Positions 40,760 to 49,366 of a stretch of 64,000 bases of DNA are shown one piece after another (position 1 is the stretch's first letter; every line of letters begins with the position of its first letter). The stretch spans positions 62,001-126,000 of the forward strand of contig JAHJME010000007.1 in NCBI GenBank assembly GCA_018821435.1. Direction: 5' to 3'. This stretch comes from Alphaproteobacteria bacterium. GTDB taxonomy: Bacteria > Pseudomonadota > Alphaproteobacteria > Caulobacterales > Caulobacteraceae. The notes beneath the pieces were generated by a model. The model was given only the letters and a program-made list of their open reading frames with translations. It was not told where the DNA came from and made no database searches. The position numbers and the translations under genes are program-made.

Positions 40760-42133
40760 ATGTTCGAGTTGGGTAAAGAACTCAAGCGCTTCTTCGCAGC
40801 CGACCGCGGCAAGGCGCCGACGGATGGGCTGACGGGCGGCGACACCTCGCTGCTCGAGTTGCTGGATTGCCAATTGCTGGCGCAGGAAGCCAAGGCCGCC
40901 GACGTTGCCGCCGGGCGGATCAGCGCCAAGGACAAGCCGCGTCGCAGGCTGGAAGCCGCCATCGTCTGGCGCGAGGTCGCCCGCCGCACCGGCGATCCCG
41001 TGGCGCTGCGCAAGGCCGCCGCCGGCGCCGAGACCGCCGCCGCCGGCTTCGAGGCGACCAACCGCAAGGATGGCTGGGCCCGCGCCCGCTGCGAGCAAGC
41101 CTTCTGCGCGCTGCTGGGCGCCGAGATCTTCGGCGATCCCGGCCTGAATGCCGCCGCCGAGGTCGCCTTCAAGGAGGCCCGTGGCCATGTGAAGGGCGGC
41201 CTGGCCGCGCCGCTGGCCGACGTGGGCCTACTGGCCATCGAGGGCCGCCGCGATCTGGACCATATGGACGCCGCCCAGGTGCGCGCCTTCATTCAACGCT
41301 TCAATCCGCCGATCGCGGCGCTGGACGGCATCGCCAAGCGCGTCACCGCCGCCCGGGCGCTGGCCGCCGAGGCGCGCCTGATCCGCGCCGATCTGCTGTG
41401 CGGCTGGGGCGCCCGCCTCAAGGACGGCGACCTGCTGGACATGGCCGCCCGCGAGGCCGCCACCGCCGGTGACCGCCTGGACTCGGCCTACGAGCCGCTC
41501 ACCTGGGCCCGCGCCAAGATCGCCCACGGCCAGGCCCTGGCCTTGCGCGGCGAGGCGGTCGGCGACGTCGACGCCCTGGCCGCCGGCGCCGGCGCTCTGG
41601 CGCTGGCCCTGGACAGCCTGACCCGCGAACACAGCCCGCTGGACTGGGCGCGCACCCAGGTCGCCCTGGCCCAGGCGCTGCAGGCGCTGGGCGAGGCGTC
41701 CAACGACGCCCGCGCCTTCGACCACGCCGTCTCCTGCTACGACCGCGCCGGCCTGGTGCTGAAGGACACGCCGATCCTGCCGCTTCGCGGCCTGGCCGCC
41801 GGCTCGCGCGCCGTCTGCCTGGCCCGTAACGCCGAACTCACCGGCGACGCCGCCGTGCTGGATATCGCCGAGGCCGCCATGAAGATGGAACTGGCCGCCC
41901 TGTCGCCCCGCCGCGATCCGGTGGGCTGGGCCCTGGCGCAACTACACCTGGCCCGCCTGTACGAAGCCCGCATGGGCATGACCGGCCGCGACAATGGCGA
42001 ACGCTCGGCGGCGCTGATGGCCCTGGATGCCGCCCTCGACGTCTTCGCCGAGCACGGCCTGCGTTCGCTGAGCGTCCTGGCCAACGACGCCATCGACCGC
42101 CTGCATGACCAGCACGAGCGCTCGCAGGGGTAA
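40760..42133 (+). CDS. uncharacterised all-helical repeat protein
   Basis: A 457-residue protein predicted to be almost entirely alpha-helical and very Ala-rich, with TPR-like stretches such as DWARTQVALAQALQALGEASNDARAFDHAVSCY (split) and WALAQLHLARLYEARMG, each with a small-large residue pattern. It starts with MFELGKELKRFF at ATG 40760. No signal peptide or membrane segment. Helical repeat proteins of this kind often bind other proteins. The upstream perfect CtrA box predicts cell-cycle control. I do not recognise a named homologue. Confidence 0.82.
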   Translation: MFELGKELKRFFAADRGKAPTDGLTGGDTSLLELLDCQLLAQEAKAADVAAGRISAKDKPRRRLEAAIVWREVARRTGDPVALRKAAAGAETAAAGFEATNRKDGWARARCEQAFCALLGAEIFGDPGLNAAAEVAFKEARGHVKGGLAAPLADVGLLAIEGRRDLDHMDAAQVRAFIQRFNPPIAALDGIAKRVTAARALAAEARLIRADLLCGWGARLKDGDLLDMAAREAATAGDRLDSAYEPLTWARAKIAHGQALALRGEAVGDVDALAAGAGALALALDSLTREHSPLDWARTQVALAQALQALGEASNDARAFDHAVSCYDRAGLVLKDTPILPLRGLAAGSRAVCLARNAELTGDAAVLDIAEAAMKMELAALSPRRDPVGWALAQLHLARLYEARMGMTGRDNGERSAALMALDAALDVFAEHGLRSLSVLANDAIDRLHDQHERSQG

Positions 42134-42212
42134 CCGCTCGTCGCAAGGCTACGCCGGCGGCTTTCCAGGATGGCGATGCCGGAGCATGCTTCCGCTTGAA
42201 GAGGAGCCGCTC

Positions 42213-42875
42213 ATGCCCCGCACGCTCGCGTCCGTTGCGTCCCTGATCGCTGTCTGCGCGGCGACGCCGGCCGCGGCCCAGACCTGGACGTCCGCCCCGA
42301 CCGCCGCCGAGATGGCGGCCGCCTATCCCGCGAAGGCCAAGGCCGAGGGGGTCGGCGGCGACGTCCTGCTGGCGTGCACGGCCAGCCGTGGCGGGGCCAT
42401 GACCGCCTGTGACGTGCTGACGGAGTCGCCGCGCGGCTACGGCTTCGGTGGCGCGGCCCGCAAGCTGGCGCAGCAGTCGCTCCGGGCCCAGGGCCTGGCC
42501 AAAGACGCCGAGGTCCGCGTTCCCATCGCCTTCTCGGCCGACCTCGCCAAGGGTGGGGCCGTGACCGTCAAGACGCCCAAGTGGGCGGCGCTGCCCAGCG
42601 TCACCGACATGCAGTCGGCGGTGCCGAAGACCGAGGGTGGGCCGAACAACATCCGTGTGACCCTGGTCTGCGACGTTCAGGCCGGTGGGTCGCTGAACGC
42701 CTGCGCAGTCGACCGCGAGGAGCCGGCGGGGCAGGGCTTCGGCCCGGCGATCCTGGCCCTGGCGCCCAAGTTCAAGGTCGAGCTGATGAGCGCCGAGGGC
42801 ATGCCGACGGTCGGCGCCAAGGTGCGCGTGCCGGTGCGGTTCGACCTGAAGCCCGTCCAGCAGGCGACGAAGTAG
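42213..42875 (+). CDS. exported protein with two TonB-C-like repeats
   Basis: A 220-residue protein with GAGGAG 6 nt before ATG at 42213 and a signal peptide (MPRTLASVASLIAVCAATPAAAQ). The mature part has two copies of a motif like the TonB C-terminal domain: AYPAKAKAEGVGGDVLLACTASRGGAMTACDVLTESPRGYGFG (split over residues 40-85) and a second with IRVTLVCDVQAGGSLNACAVDREEPAGQGFG. Each copy has a Cys pair. There is no membrane anchor or Pro-rich linker of true TonB. The role is unknown; it is probably periplasmic. Confidence 0.8.
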   Translation: MPRTLASVASLIAVCAATPAAAQTWTSAPTAAEMAAAYPAKAKAEGVGGDVLLACTASRGGAMTACDVLTESPRGYGFGGAARKLAQQSLRAQGLAKDAEVRVPIAFSADLAKGGAVTVKTPKWAALPSVTDMQSAVPKTEGGPNNIRVTLVCDVQAGGSLNACAVDREEPAGQGFGPAILALAPKFKVELMSAEGMPTVGAKVRVPVRFDLKPVQQATK

Positions 42876-42876
42876 C

Positions 42877-43632
42877 CTAGCGGCCGCGCCACCACTTCAG
42901 GCCCGCGCGCTCCACCGCTTCCAGCAGCGCGTGCAGGGCTACGCCCATGGCGCCCAGCACCATCAGGGCGGCGATCATCCGCGCGGTCTGCAGCTTGTTG
43001 CCGGCGTCCAGGATCTGCCACGCCAGCCCTCGCACCCCGCCCGAGCCGGCGCCGAACTCGGCCACGACCGCCCCGATCAGCGCCAGGCCGGCGCCGACCT
43101 TGTGGCCCTCCAGCAGGAACGGCACGGCCGACGGGAGGCGCAGCCGGACCACCCGCTGCCAGCGCCCGGCGCCATAGAGCGCGAACAGCCGCTCCAGGTC
43201 GGGGTCGGCCGAGCGCAGGCCCGCCGCGGCGCCGGAGAAGATCGGGAAGAAGGCCACCAGCACCGCCAGGGTCACCAGCGCCCGCTCCGGATGATCGATG
43301 CCCGCCCAGATCAGCACCAGCGGCGCGATCGCGACCACGGGCGTGACCTGCACCACCGACGCCAGCGGCCGGATCGCCCGGTCGGCCAGGGGGCTCAGCG
43401 CCGTGACGATCGCCAGCGCCTGGGCGATCAGGCTGGCCAGCACCAGGGCGACGAGCGCGGTCGACAGCGTGCGCCACGAGGCGGCCACCAAGGTCGGCAG
43501 GTTCTCCGCCAGCGCCACCGCCACGGCGGACGGCGCGGGCAGGAAATAGGCCGGCACATGCATCGCCCGGACCGCGATCTCCCAGGCGGCCAGCAGAACG
43601 GCGAGGAGGGCGAAGGGGGCCAACCGGCTCAT
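42877..43632 (-). CDS. ABC importer permease, SsuC/TauC-like
   Basis: A 251-residue inner-membrane permease of the sulfonate/nitrate/taurine/pyrimidine importer group. It has about six membrane segments (first LAPFALLAVLLAAWEIAV) and the EAA-type cytoplasmic loop that contacts the ATPase: LFALYGAGRWQRVVRLRLPSAVPFLLEG, with the usual ALYGAxxW form. It overlaps the ATPase gene by 4 bp, and the substrate-binding lipoprotein is the first gene of the operon 45358-42877. The substrate is not fixed by the sequence. Confidence 0.9.
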   Translation of the reverse strand: MSRLAPFALLAVLLAAWEIAVRAMHVPAYFLPAPSAVAVALAENLPTLVAASWRTLSTALVALVLASLIAQALAIVTALSPLADRAIRPLASVVQVTPVVAIAPLVLIWAGIDHPERALVTLAVLVAFFPIFSGAAAGLRSADPDLERLFALYGAGRWQRVVRLRLPSAVPFLLEGHKVGAGLALIGAVVAEFGAGSGGVRGLAWQILDAGNKLQTARMIAALMVLGAMGVALHALLEAVERAGLKWWRGR

Positions 43633-44369
43633 GCCGCGATCCCCTCGGCCAGGGCGGCGGAGACCTGTTCGGCGGTGGCGCGGAACGGCGCCTCGGTGCG
43701 GAAGTGGGGCGGGCGCGGCATCGGCCCCGCCACCGCGAAATCGCCGGCGATGCGACCGGGACCCTTGCTCATCACCACCACGCGGGCGGCCATGTAGACG
43801 GCCTCCTCGACATTGTGGGTCACGAAGACGATGGCCGGCTTCGCGGCGGCCCAGAGGCTGAGCACATCGTCGGCCAGGGCGCGGCGGGTGATCTCGTCCA
43901 GGGCGGCGAAGGGTTCGTCCAGCAACAGCAGCTTGGGTTCGGTCACCAGGGCGCGGGCCAGGGAGACCCGCATGGCCATGCCGCCGGAGAGCTGCGCCGG
44001 CCGCTTGTCCTCGGCCCCCGCGAGGCCCACCCGCGCCAGGGCCGCGCCGGCGCGGTCATAGGCCTCGGCGCGCCGCATGCCCGCCAGTTCCAGCGGGAGA
44101 GCAGCGTTGGCGCGCGCCGAGAGCCAGGGGGCCAGGGTCGGCGCCTGGAACACCACCGCCGTCTGGCCGCGTCCGGCGGCTCGGGTCACGGTCCCCCGCG
44201 TCGGCGCCTCCAGCCCCGCCAGCAGCCGCAGCGCCGTGGACTTGCCGCACCCTGACGGTCCGACCAGCGCCACGGTCTCGCCCGCGCCGATCTCCAGGCT
44301 CACCGGCCCCAGCGCCCGGCCGCGGTCGTAGTCGACCTCGACGTTATTGAGGGCGGCGACGGCCGTCAC
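43629..44369 (-). CDS. ABC importer ATPase, SsuB/TauB-like
   Basis: A 246-residue nucleotide-binding subunit. Walker A GPSGCGKSTALRLL, Q loop in VFQAPTLAPWLSA, signature LSGGMAMRVSLARAL, Walker B KLLLLDEPFAALDE and switch His in FVTHNVEEAVYMA are all intact. It energises the permease with which it overlaps. The start overlaps the substrate-binding gene by 4 bp, so the three are translationally coupled. Cytosolic face of the inner membrane. Confidence 0.92.
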   Translation of the reverse strand: MTAVAALNNVEVDYDRGRALGPVSLEIGAGETVALVGPSGCGKSTALRLLAGLEAPTRGTVTRAAGRGQTAVVFQAPTLAPWLSARANAALPLELAGMRRAEAYDRAGAALARVGLAGAEDKRPAQLSGGMAMRVSLARALVTEPKLLLLDEPFAALDEITRRALADDVLSLWAAAKPAIVFVTHNVEEAVYMAARVVVMSKGPGRIAGDFAVAGPMPRPPHFRTEAPFRATAEQVSAALAEGIAA

Positions 44370-45358
44370 TTCGGCGCGAACTGCAGGGTGTAGGCGCGCT
44401 TGTAGTCGAGGGTCTTGGGGTAGACGCCCTGGGAGGAGGCCACGTCGAAGAAGGCCTTCCAGCGATCGTCGGTCATGGCGCCGACCTGCTCGCCCTTGTC
44501 GCCGCTGACGATGCCGTAGTGGCGCATCTTCTCGCGGGCCTGGTCCAGCACGTCCTGAGTCATCTCAGGATTGTCCTTGCGGATCGCGGCGTCGGCGGCG
44601 GTCGGGTCGCCGGTGAGATAGTCCTGCCAGCCCTTGGCCGAGGCCTCGACGAAAGCCTTCACGGCGGCGGGGTTCCTGGCGATCAGCCCGTCGGTGGCCA
44701 GCACCATGGTCGCGTATCCGGGGTAGCCCTCGTCGGCCAACAGGAAGACCTTCGGCTTCATCCCGGCCTGCTTCTCGATCGTGTAGGGCTCGGAGGTGAC
44801 ATAGCCCTGCTGGGCGGCGCGCTTGTCGGCCAGGAACGGCGCGGCGTTGAAGGTGTACTTGCGCACCTGGTCGTCGGTGAACCCGTACTTGGCCTTCAGC
44901 CACACCCAGAACGCGGTGACCGAGGCGTCGGACAGCAGGATCGGATGGCCCTTGAGGTCGGCGATCTTCTCCACGCCGGCGTCAGGGTGGGCCATCAGCA
45001 CCTGGGGGTCCTTCTGCATGAAGGCCGCGACGGCCCTCACCGGCACGTTCTCCTGCGCCAGGTTCATGACGATGAAGCTGTTGGAGCCCATGCCTAGCTC
45101 GACGGCGTTCGCGGCCAGCAGCTGCGGCACGTTCACGCCCGGCCCGCCCTGGACGATCTTCACGTCGAGACCGCGCTTGGCGTACTCGCCCGAGGCCAGC
45201 GCCTGGTAGAAGCCTCCCTGTTCGGCCTGTGCGCGCCAGTCGGTGGCGAAGCGGATGGTGACGGGCGCGCCGGCGGCGGGCGCCTCGGCCTTCTTCGTCG
45301 GCGAACAGGCCGCAAGCAGGGCGGCCGCGGCCAGCACCAGGTTACGCAGAGCTTTCAT
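44366..45358 (-). CDS. ABC importer substrate-binding lipoprotein, SsuA/THI5-like
   Basis: A 330-residue periplasmic binding lipoprotein. The N-terminus MKALRNLVLAAAALLAACS has a good lipobox (LAAC). The fold is the NMT1/THI5/SsuA type: IRFATDWRAQAEQGGFYQAL at the start (the GGFYQA form is typical), VQGGPGVNVPQLLAA, LKGHPILLSDASVTAFWVWLKAKYG. Related proteins bind sulfonates, nitrate or thiamine pyrimidine; the GGFYQA form leans towards the pyrimidine/riboflavin-like group, but this is uncertain. No known riboswitch is visible upstream; instead there is a repeat-rich leader. Confidence 0.88.
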   Translation of the reverse strand: MKALRNLVLAAAALLAACSPTKKAEAPAAGAPVTIRFATDWRAQAEQGGFYQALASGEYAKRGLDVKIVQGGPGVNVPQLLAANAVELGMGSNSFIVMNLAQENVPVRAVAAFMQKDPQVLMAHPDAGVEKIADLKGHPILLSDASVTAFWVWLKAKYGFTDDQVRKYTFNAAPFLADKRAAQQGYVTSEPYTIEKQAGMKPKVFLLADEGYPGYATMVLATDGLIARNPAAVKAFVEASAKGWQDYLTGDPTAADAAIRKDNPEMTQDVLDQAREKMRHYGIVSGDKGEQVGAMTDDRWKAFFDVASSQGVYPKTLDYKRAYTLQFAPK

Positions 45359-45904
45359 GGACACCCTCGACAGACGCGGCGCGAGCCTAGGGCGGGCCGG
45401 CTCAGCTTCCAAGAGTCTGGTGTGGTCCAGATCGCAAGAGGGCGACGCTCCGGTCGCCCGGGGCTCCCTTTGGGAGCCCCAATCTCCAGATAGCAAGAGG
45501 GCGACGCTCCGGTCGCCCGGGGCGTCGCCCTCTCATACAGATCCGTTGGGGGACCTGCGCCTCTAGGCCAACTTCCAGTTCGGTCTCGGGTCGCCCCGTT
45601 TCCGTCCTGAACGCCGATGTCGAACCTTCCGGTCGGGTTCCGGGTCGCCCCGGTCCCTAGCCTTGGATCAGACACTCCGCTCGCTTCGCTTCGGGGTCCG
45701 CCGTTGCCGGTTTCTCCGTCCGCCCGCGCCGCAGTTCCTGTCGGCAAGAGGACGGTGCGCCTGAAGCTTTTATGACGCAAGCCGGCGCACTGTGGCTATC
45801 GCGGGAGGGCTGTCGAGAACCTGTGCCGCGCTTGTTGATAACGCCGTATGGCGTCGAAATTCGGATACGAAATCAATGCTATCGATGCATCCACAGGAAA
45901 GCGC
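45359..45904. other. long intergenic region with repeats and hairpins
   Basis: This 546-bp stretch lies between the ends of two minus-strand units. It holds the 39-bp direct repeat pair at 45426-45523, strong stems, and two further copies of GGGTCGCCCCG (at about 45588 and 45642) in related contexts. The open frames across it are fragments of the repeats and not genes. It should carry the promoter and leader of the ABC operon (minus strand) and the end of the Uup gene. I see no tRNA or named riboswitch. Confidence 0.5.
45426..45530. repeat. direct repeat pair with alternative hairpins
   Basis: A 39-bp unit at 45426-45464 recurs at 45485-45523 with one mismatch (period 59). Each has GGGCGAC, GCTCCG, GTCGCCC as a 7-bp stem and loop. 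Between them is a perfect 9-bp stem GGGGCTCCC, TTT, GGGAGCCCC (45460-45480). In the second copy GGGCGACGC can instead pair with GCGTCGCCC at 45522-45530, giving exclusive structures. Confidence 0.8.
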
Positions 45905-47707
45905 TCAGCGCCCCGTTTGCAGCGCTTCGCGACGCTCTTCCAGCTCCAGCCACTCTTCTTCGGCCGCGGCCAGTTGGGCCCGCGCGGCGTCCAGTGCGCG
46001 GCTGAACCGATCGAAGCCGGCAGGGTCGCGGGAATAGAGGCCGGGATCGGCCATGGCGGTCTCCAGCGTCGCCATCTTGCCGGGCATATCGGCGATCAGG
46101 GTCTCCAGTTCCGCCAAGCGCCGCTGGTCCTTATAGGAGAGCTTCTGAGCGGCCTTTGGGGTTGCTGTCGGGGCGGAGGACTTCGACGCCGACCGTGCCG
46201 CCTCCGCCTTGCCAAAGGCGCCGAAGAAGCCGGGGTTCTGGCTCAGGAAGTCCTGCCAGCCGCCCGGCGTCTCCACCGCGCGACCCGTGCCGTCCAGGCC
46301 GATGGTCGAGGTGGCCAGCCGGTCGATGAAGTCGCGGTCGTGGCTGACCAGGATCAGCGTGCCCTCGTAGTCGGCCAGCAGGTCCTCGAGCAGGTCCAGG
46401 GTGTCCATGTCGAGATCGTTGGTCGGCTCGTCCAGCACCATGACGTTGGCGGCGTTTGCCAGCGCGCGCGCCAGCAGCAGGCGGTTGCGTTCGCCGCCCG
46501 ACAGGCTGCGCACCGGCTGGCGAAGCTGGCTTTCCTTGAACAGGAAGTCCTTGGCGTAGGCGTTCACGTGCTTGGGCTGGCCGCGCACCAGCACCTGGTC
46601 GCCACCCAGCGGCGTCAGCACGTCCTTCAAGGTCATCTCGGGCGACAGGGCGGCCCGGGACTGGTCGATGTAGGTGATGGCCAGGTTGGTGCCCAGCTTC
46701 ACTTCGCCGGCGTCGGGCGCCAGTTCGCCCAGCAGCAGCTTCACCATCGTGGTCTTGCCCGCGCCGTTCGGGCCGACGATGGCCACGCGATCGCCACGCA
46801 GGATGCGGGTGGAGAAGTCCTTCAGGATCACCCGCTCGCCGAACGCCTTGGAGAGGTTCTTGGCCTCGGCCACGCGCTTGCCGGAGACGCCGCCCGCGTC
46901 CATGCCGATGCTCATGCTGCCGCGGTTTTCCCGCAGCCGCGCGCTCCGGTCCTCGCGCAACTGCAGCAGCCGACGGCGGCGGCCTTCGTTGCGGGCGCGC
47001 CGGGCGGTGACGCCGCGCTCCATCCAGTGCTGCTCGCGCTCCAGCAGCTTGTCCTGCCGGCGGGCCTCCTCGGCCTGCTGCGCCTCGATCTTGGCCACCC
47101 AGTCCTCGAAGCCGGCGAACCCGGCGTCCAGGCGGCGCACAAGGCGGTGCTCCAGCCAGAAGCAGCGCTGGGTCACCCTCTCCAGGAACGCGCGGTCGTG
47201 GCTGACGATCAGGGCCGCGGCGCGGCTGGACGCGATCTCGGCCTCCAGCACCTCGATGGCCAGGATGTCCAGGTGGTTGGTCGGCTCGTCCAGCAGGATG
47301 ACGTCGGGGTCCTCGGCGAACGCCTTGGCCAGCGCCACGCGCCGGGTCTCGCCGCCCGACAGGCCCTTTGCGCCCTTCTGCGGATCCATACCGAACGCTT
47401 GCAGGGCGGCCTCGGCCCGATAGTCGGGTGCGCCGCCCGAGGTGGCGTGGTCCAGGATGGTGTCGCCGGTGATCTCCGGCTCTTGCGGCACATAGGCGAT
47501 CGTGGTGCCGGGCGTGACCGTGCGTTCGCCGGCGTCGGCTTCGATCTGGCCGGACAGGATGCGCAGCAGTGTGGATTTGCCTGCGCCGTTGCGTCCGACC
47601 AGACAGGCGCGGGTCCGCGCATCGAGCGCGAGGTCGACGCCGTCGAACAGCATCATCGGGCCGTCGGCGAGACGGACCTCTTTCAAGGCGAGGATCGGGG
47701 CTCTCAT
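45905..47707 (-). CDS. uup: ABC-F family ATPase, Uup-like
   Basis: A 600-residue soluble protein with two ABC ATPase domains in tandem and no membrane part. The first has GRNGAGKSTLLRIL, LSGGETRRVALAKAF and VILLDEPTNHLDI; the second has GPNGAGKTTMVKLL, LSGGERNRLLLARAL and VMVLDEPTNDLDM. Between them is the P-site interaction motif region, and the C-terminus ends in a coiled coil (ETLIADMPGKMATLETAM, LAAAEEEWLELEERREAL), which is the DNA/ribosome-binding tail of Uup. ABC-F proteins act on the ribosome; Uup also affects transposon excision. Start at ATG 47707. Confidence 0.92.
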   Translation of the reverse strand: MRAPILALKEVRLADGPMMLFDGVDLALDARTRACLVGRNGAGKSTLLRILSGQIEADAGERTVTPGTTIAYVPQEPEITGDTILDHATSGGAPDYRAEAALQAFGMDPQKGAKGLSGGETRRVALAKAFAEDPDVILLDEPTNHLDILAIEVLEAEIASSRAAALIVSHDRAFLERVTQRCFWLEHRLVRRLDAGFAGFEDWVAKIEAQQAEEARRQDKLLEREQHWMERGVTARRARNEGRRRRLLQLREDRSARLRENRGSMSIGMDAGGVSGKRVAEAKNLSKAFGERVILKDFSTRILRGDRVAIVGPNGAGKTTMVKLLLGELAPDAGEVKLGTNLAITYIDQSRAALSPEMTLKDVLTPLGGDQVLVRGQPKHVNAYAKDFLFKESQLRQPVRSLSGGERNRLLLARALANAANVMVLDEPTNDLDMDTLDLLEDLLADYEGTLILVSHDRDFIDRLATSTIGLDGTGRAVETPGGWQDFLSQNPGFFGAFGKAEAARSASKSSAPTATPKAAQKLSYKDQRRLAELETLIADMPGKMATLETAMADPGLYSRDPAGFDRFSRALDAARAQLAAAEEEWLELEERREALQTGR

Positions 47708-47788
47708 GGAGGCGCTCCACATAGAGGGTCCCGGCCGCGACGCAAGTTCGCGCTTCTGTCGAACGCGTCGCGGGCTTACATCCTCGCG

Positions 47789-48253
47789 ATGACTGGCGAA
47801 CCCTTCTGGCGCCGAAAGACCCTGGAACAGATGACCGTCCCCGAGTGGGAAAGTCTCTGCGACGGCTGCGGGCTGTGCTGCCTCGTGCGCTTCGAGGACG
47901 AGAACACGGGCGAGGTCATTCCGACCCGCGTCCACTGCAAGCTGTTCGATTCCGCCGCCTGCAGCTGCTCGAACTATGCCGAGCGCCACAATCACGTGCC
48001 GGACTGCATCAAGCTGACGCCGCACAATATCCGCGCGCTGGAGTGGATGCCGCTGAGCTGCGCCTATCGCCGGCTGTACGAGGGCCGCGACCTGGCGGAC
48101 TGGCATCCCCTGGTGTCGGGCGATCCTGAGAGCGTGCACCGGGAAGGCATCTCGATCCGCGGCCAGACGATCAGCGAGACCGTGCTGGCGGAGCCGGAGG
48201 ACGCCCTGGACTTCGCGGCCTGGGACCTGATCATCGAACGGGGCGACGACTAG
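47789..48253 (+). CDS. YcgN/UPF0260 cysteine cluster protein
   Basis: A 154-residue protein of the YcgN (UPF0260) family. The Cys-rich signature is seen as LCDGCGLCCLVRFED, then VHCKLFDSAACSCSNYAER and VPDCIKLTP, and a last Cys in LSCAYRRLYEGRDLADWHPL. Such clusters probably bind zinc or an iron-sulfur centre; the function is not known. Cytosolic. ATG at 47789. It is divergent from the Uup gene with an 81-bp gap, and a small inverted repeat (TGTGGC/GCCACA, 48256-48273) follows its stop. Confidence 0.9.
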   Translation: MTGEPFWRRKTLEQMTVPEWESLCDGCGLCCLVRFEDENTGEVIPTRVHCKLFDSAACSCSNYAERHNHVPDCIKLTPHNIRALEWMPLSCAYRRLYEGRDLADWHPLVSGDPESVHREGISIRGQTISETVLAEPEDALDFAAWDLIIERGDD

Positions 48254-48278
48254 TCTGTGGCCAAACTGCCACACTAGG

Positions 48279-48309
48279 CCTTGCGTGACGGAACCCGCCG
48301 CCCAATCTA
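48279..48309 (+). promoter_or_regulatory. possible heat-shock (RpoH) promoter of the DnaJ-like gene
   Basis: CCTTGCG at 48279-48285 and CCCAATCTA at 48301-48309 fit the RpoH pattern CTTG with about 17 bases to CCCATnTA. It is 44 bp before the start codon of a J-domain chaperone, which supports the idea. Only the core bases match. Confidence 0.4.
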
Positions 48310-48352
48310 GAACTCACACTTCCATCGTGGTCTTTCGAGGATTCTGACGAGC

Positions 48353-49303
48353 TTGGCGCGCGACCCCTATCAGGAGCTGGGCGTACCCCGGACGGCGACT
48401 TCGGACGAGATCCGCAAGGCGTTCCGCAAGCTCGCGAAAGAGAACCATCCGGACACCAATCCCGGCAACAACGCCGCCGAGGAGCGCTTCAAGAAGGTGA
48501 GCGCCGCGTTCGATATCGTGGGCGACGTCGACAAGCGAAAGAAGTTCGACGCCGGCATGCTGGACAACGACGGTCGCGAGGCCGGCGGCTTCGGCGGTGG
48601 CGCGCCTTGGGGGGCTGGCCCCGGTCCCGGCGGCTTCGGACAGCGCGACGGCCGTGGCGGGTTCCGCACCGAGACGTTCGAAGGCGCCGACCTGGGCGAC
48701 ATCCTGGGCGAGATGTTCGGCGGCGCCGGCGGCAAGGGTCGTCCGGGCGGCATGGGCGGCGGCTTCGGCGGCTTCTCCCAGCGCGGCGCCGACACCCGGG
48801 CCAAACTGGACATCGACCTGGTCGACGCGATCCGCGGCGGCAAGCGGCGCATCGCCTTTTCCGACGGCCGCACCATCGACGTGACGATCCCAAAGGGCGC
48901 CCAGGACGGCCAGACCCTGCGGCTGAAGGGGCAGGGCGCCCCCGGCCGCTCCGGCCCCGGCGACGCGTTCATCGAGATCGCCGTCCAGCCGCATGCGATC
49001 TTCAAGCGCGAAGGCGACACCCTGGTCATGGACCTGCCCGTGACGTTCTACGACGCGGTCCTGGGCGGCAAGGTCGAGGCGCCGACGCCGGACGGTCCGG
49101 TGAACATCACCGTGCCCAAGGGCGCGAACACCGGCGCGCGGCTGCGGCTGAAGGGCCGGGGCCTCTCCGATTCGCGCGGCCATCGCGGCGACCTGTTCGC
49201 CCGGCTGGTCGTGACCCTTCCGGAGGCGCCCGATCCCGCCCTGGAGGCGTTCGCCGAAGAGCAGAGGGCCAAGCGCCCCTATTCGCCGAAGCGGCGCGCT
49301 TAA
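48353..49303 (+). CDS. DnaJ-like co-chaperone, CbpA type
   Basis: A 316-residue J-domain protein. The J domain is at residues 1-70 (PYQELGVPRTATSDEIRKAFRKLAKENHPDTNPG in parts) with the HPD tripeptide that stimulates DnaK. A Gly/Phe-rich linker follows (residues about 75-145), then the DnaJ C-terminal substrate-binding domains (ITVPKGANTGARLRLKGRGL and similar). The zinc-finger domain of true DnaJ is absent, so it is the CbpA (type II) group. The start is TTG at 48353, the only start that keeps a whole J domain. A heat-shock-like promoter is upstream. Confidence 0.9.
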   Translation: MARDPYQELGVPRTATSDEIRKAFRKLAKENHPDTNPGNNAAEERFKKVSAAFDIVGDVDKRKKFDAGMLDNDGREAGGFGGGAPWGAGPGPGGFGQRDGRGGFRTETFEGADLGDILGEMFGGAGGKGRPGGMGGGFGGFSQRGADTRAKLDIDLVDAIRGGKRRIAFSDGRTIDVTIPKGAQDGQTLRLKGQGAPGRSGPGDAFIEIAVQPHAIFKREGDTLVMDLPVTFYDAVLGGKVEAPTPDGPVNITVPKGANTGARLRLKGRGLSDSRGHRGDLFARLVVTLPEAPDPALEAFAEEQRAKRPYSPKRRA

Positions 49304-49366
49304 GCTAAGGAACCCTGATACCGGCGTTCAGGCCGGGTTCAGTCGCCTGCGCCTAGGACGGGTTGC

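Noticed and set aside
45359..45580. A TPP riboswitch in front of the THI5-like importer
   Set aside because: The conserved CTGAGA and ACCTGATCC-type elements of the TPP aptamer are not found on the minus strand here.
45772..46037. Short plus-strand open frames at the end of the long repeat-rich gap
   Set aside because: They overlap the end of the Uup gene, have no ribosome binding site and resemble no protein family.
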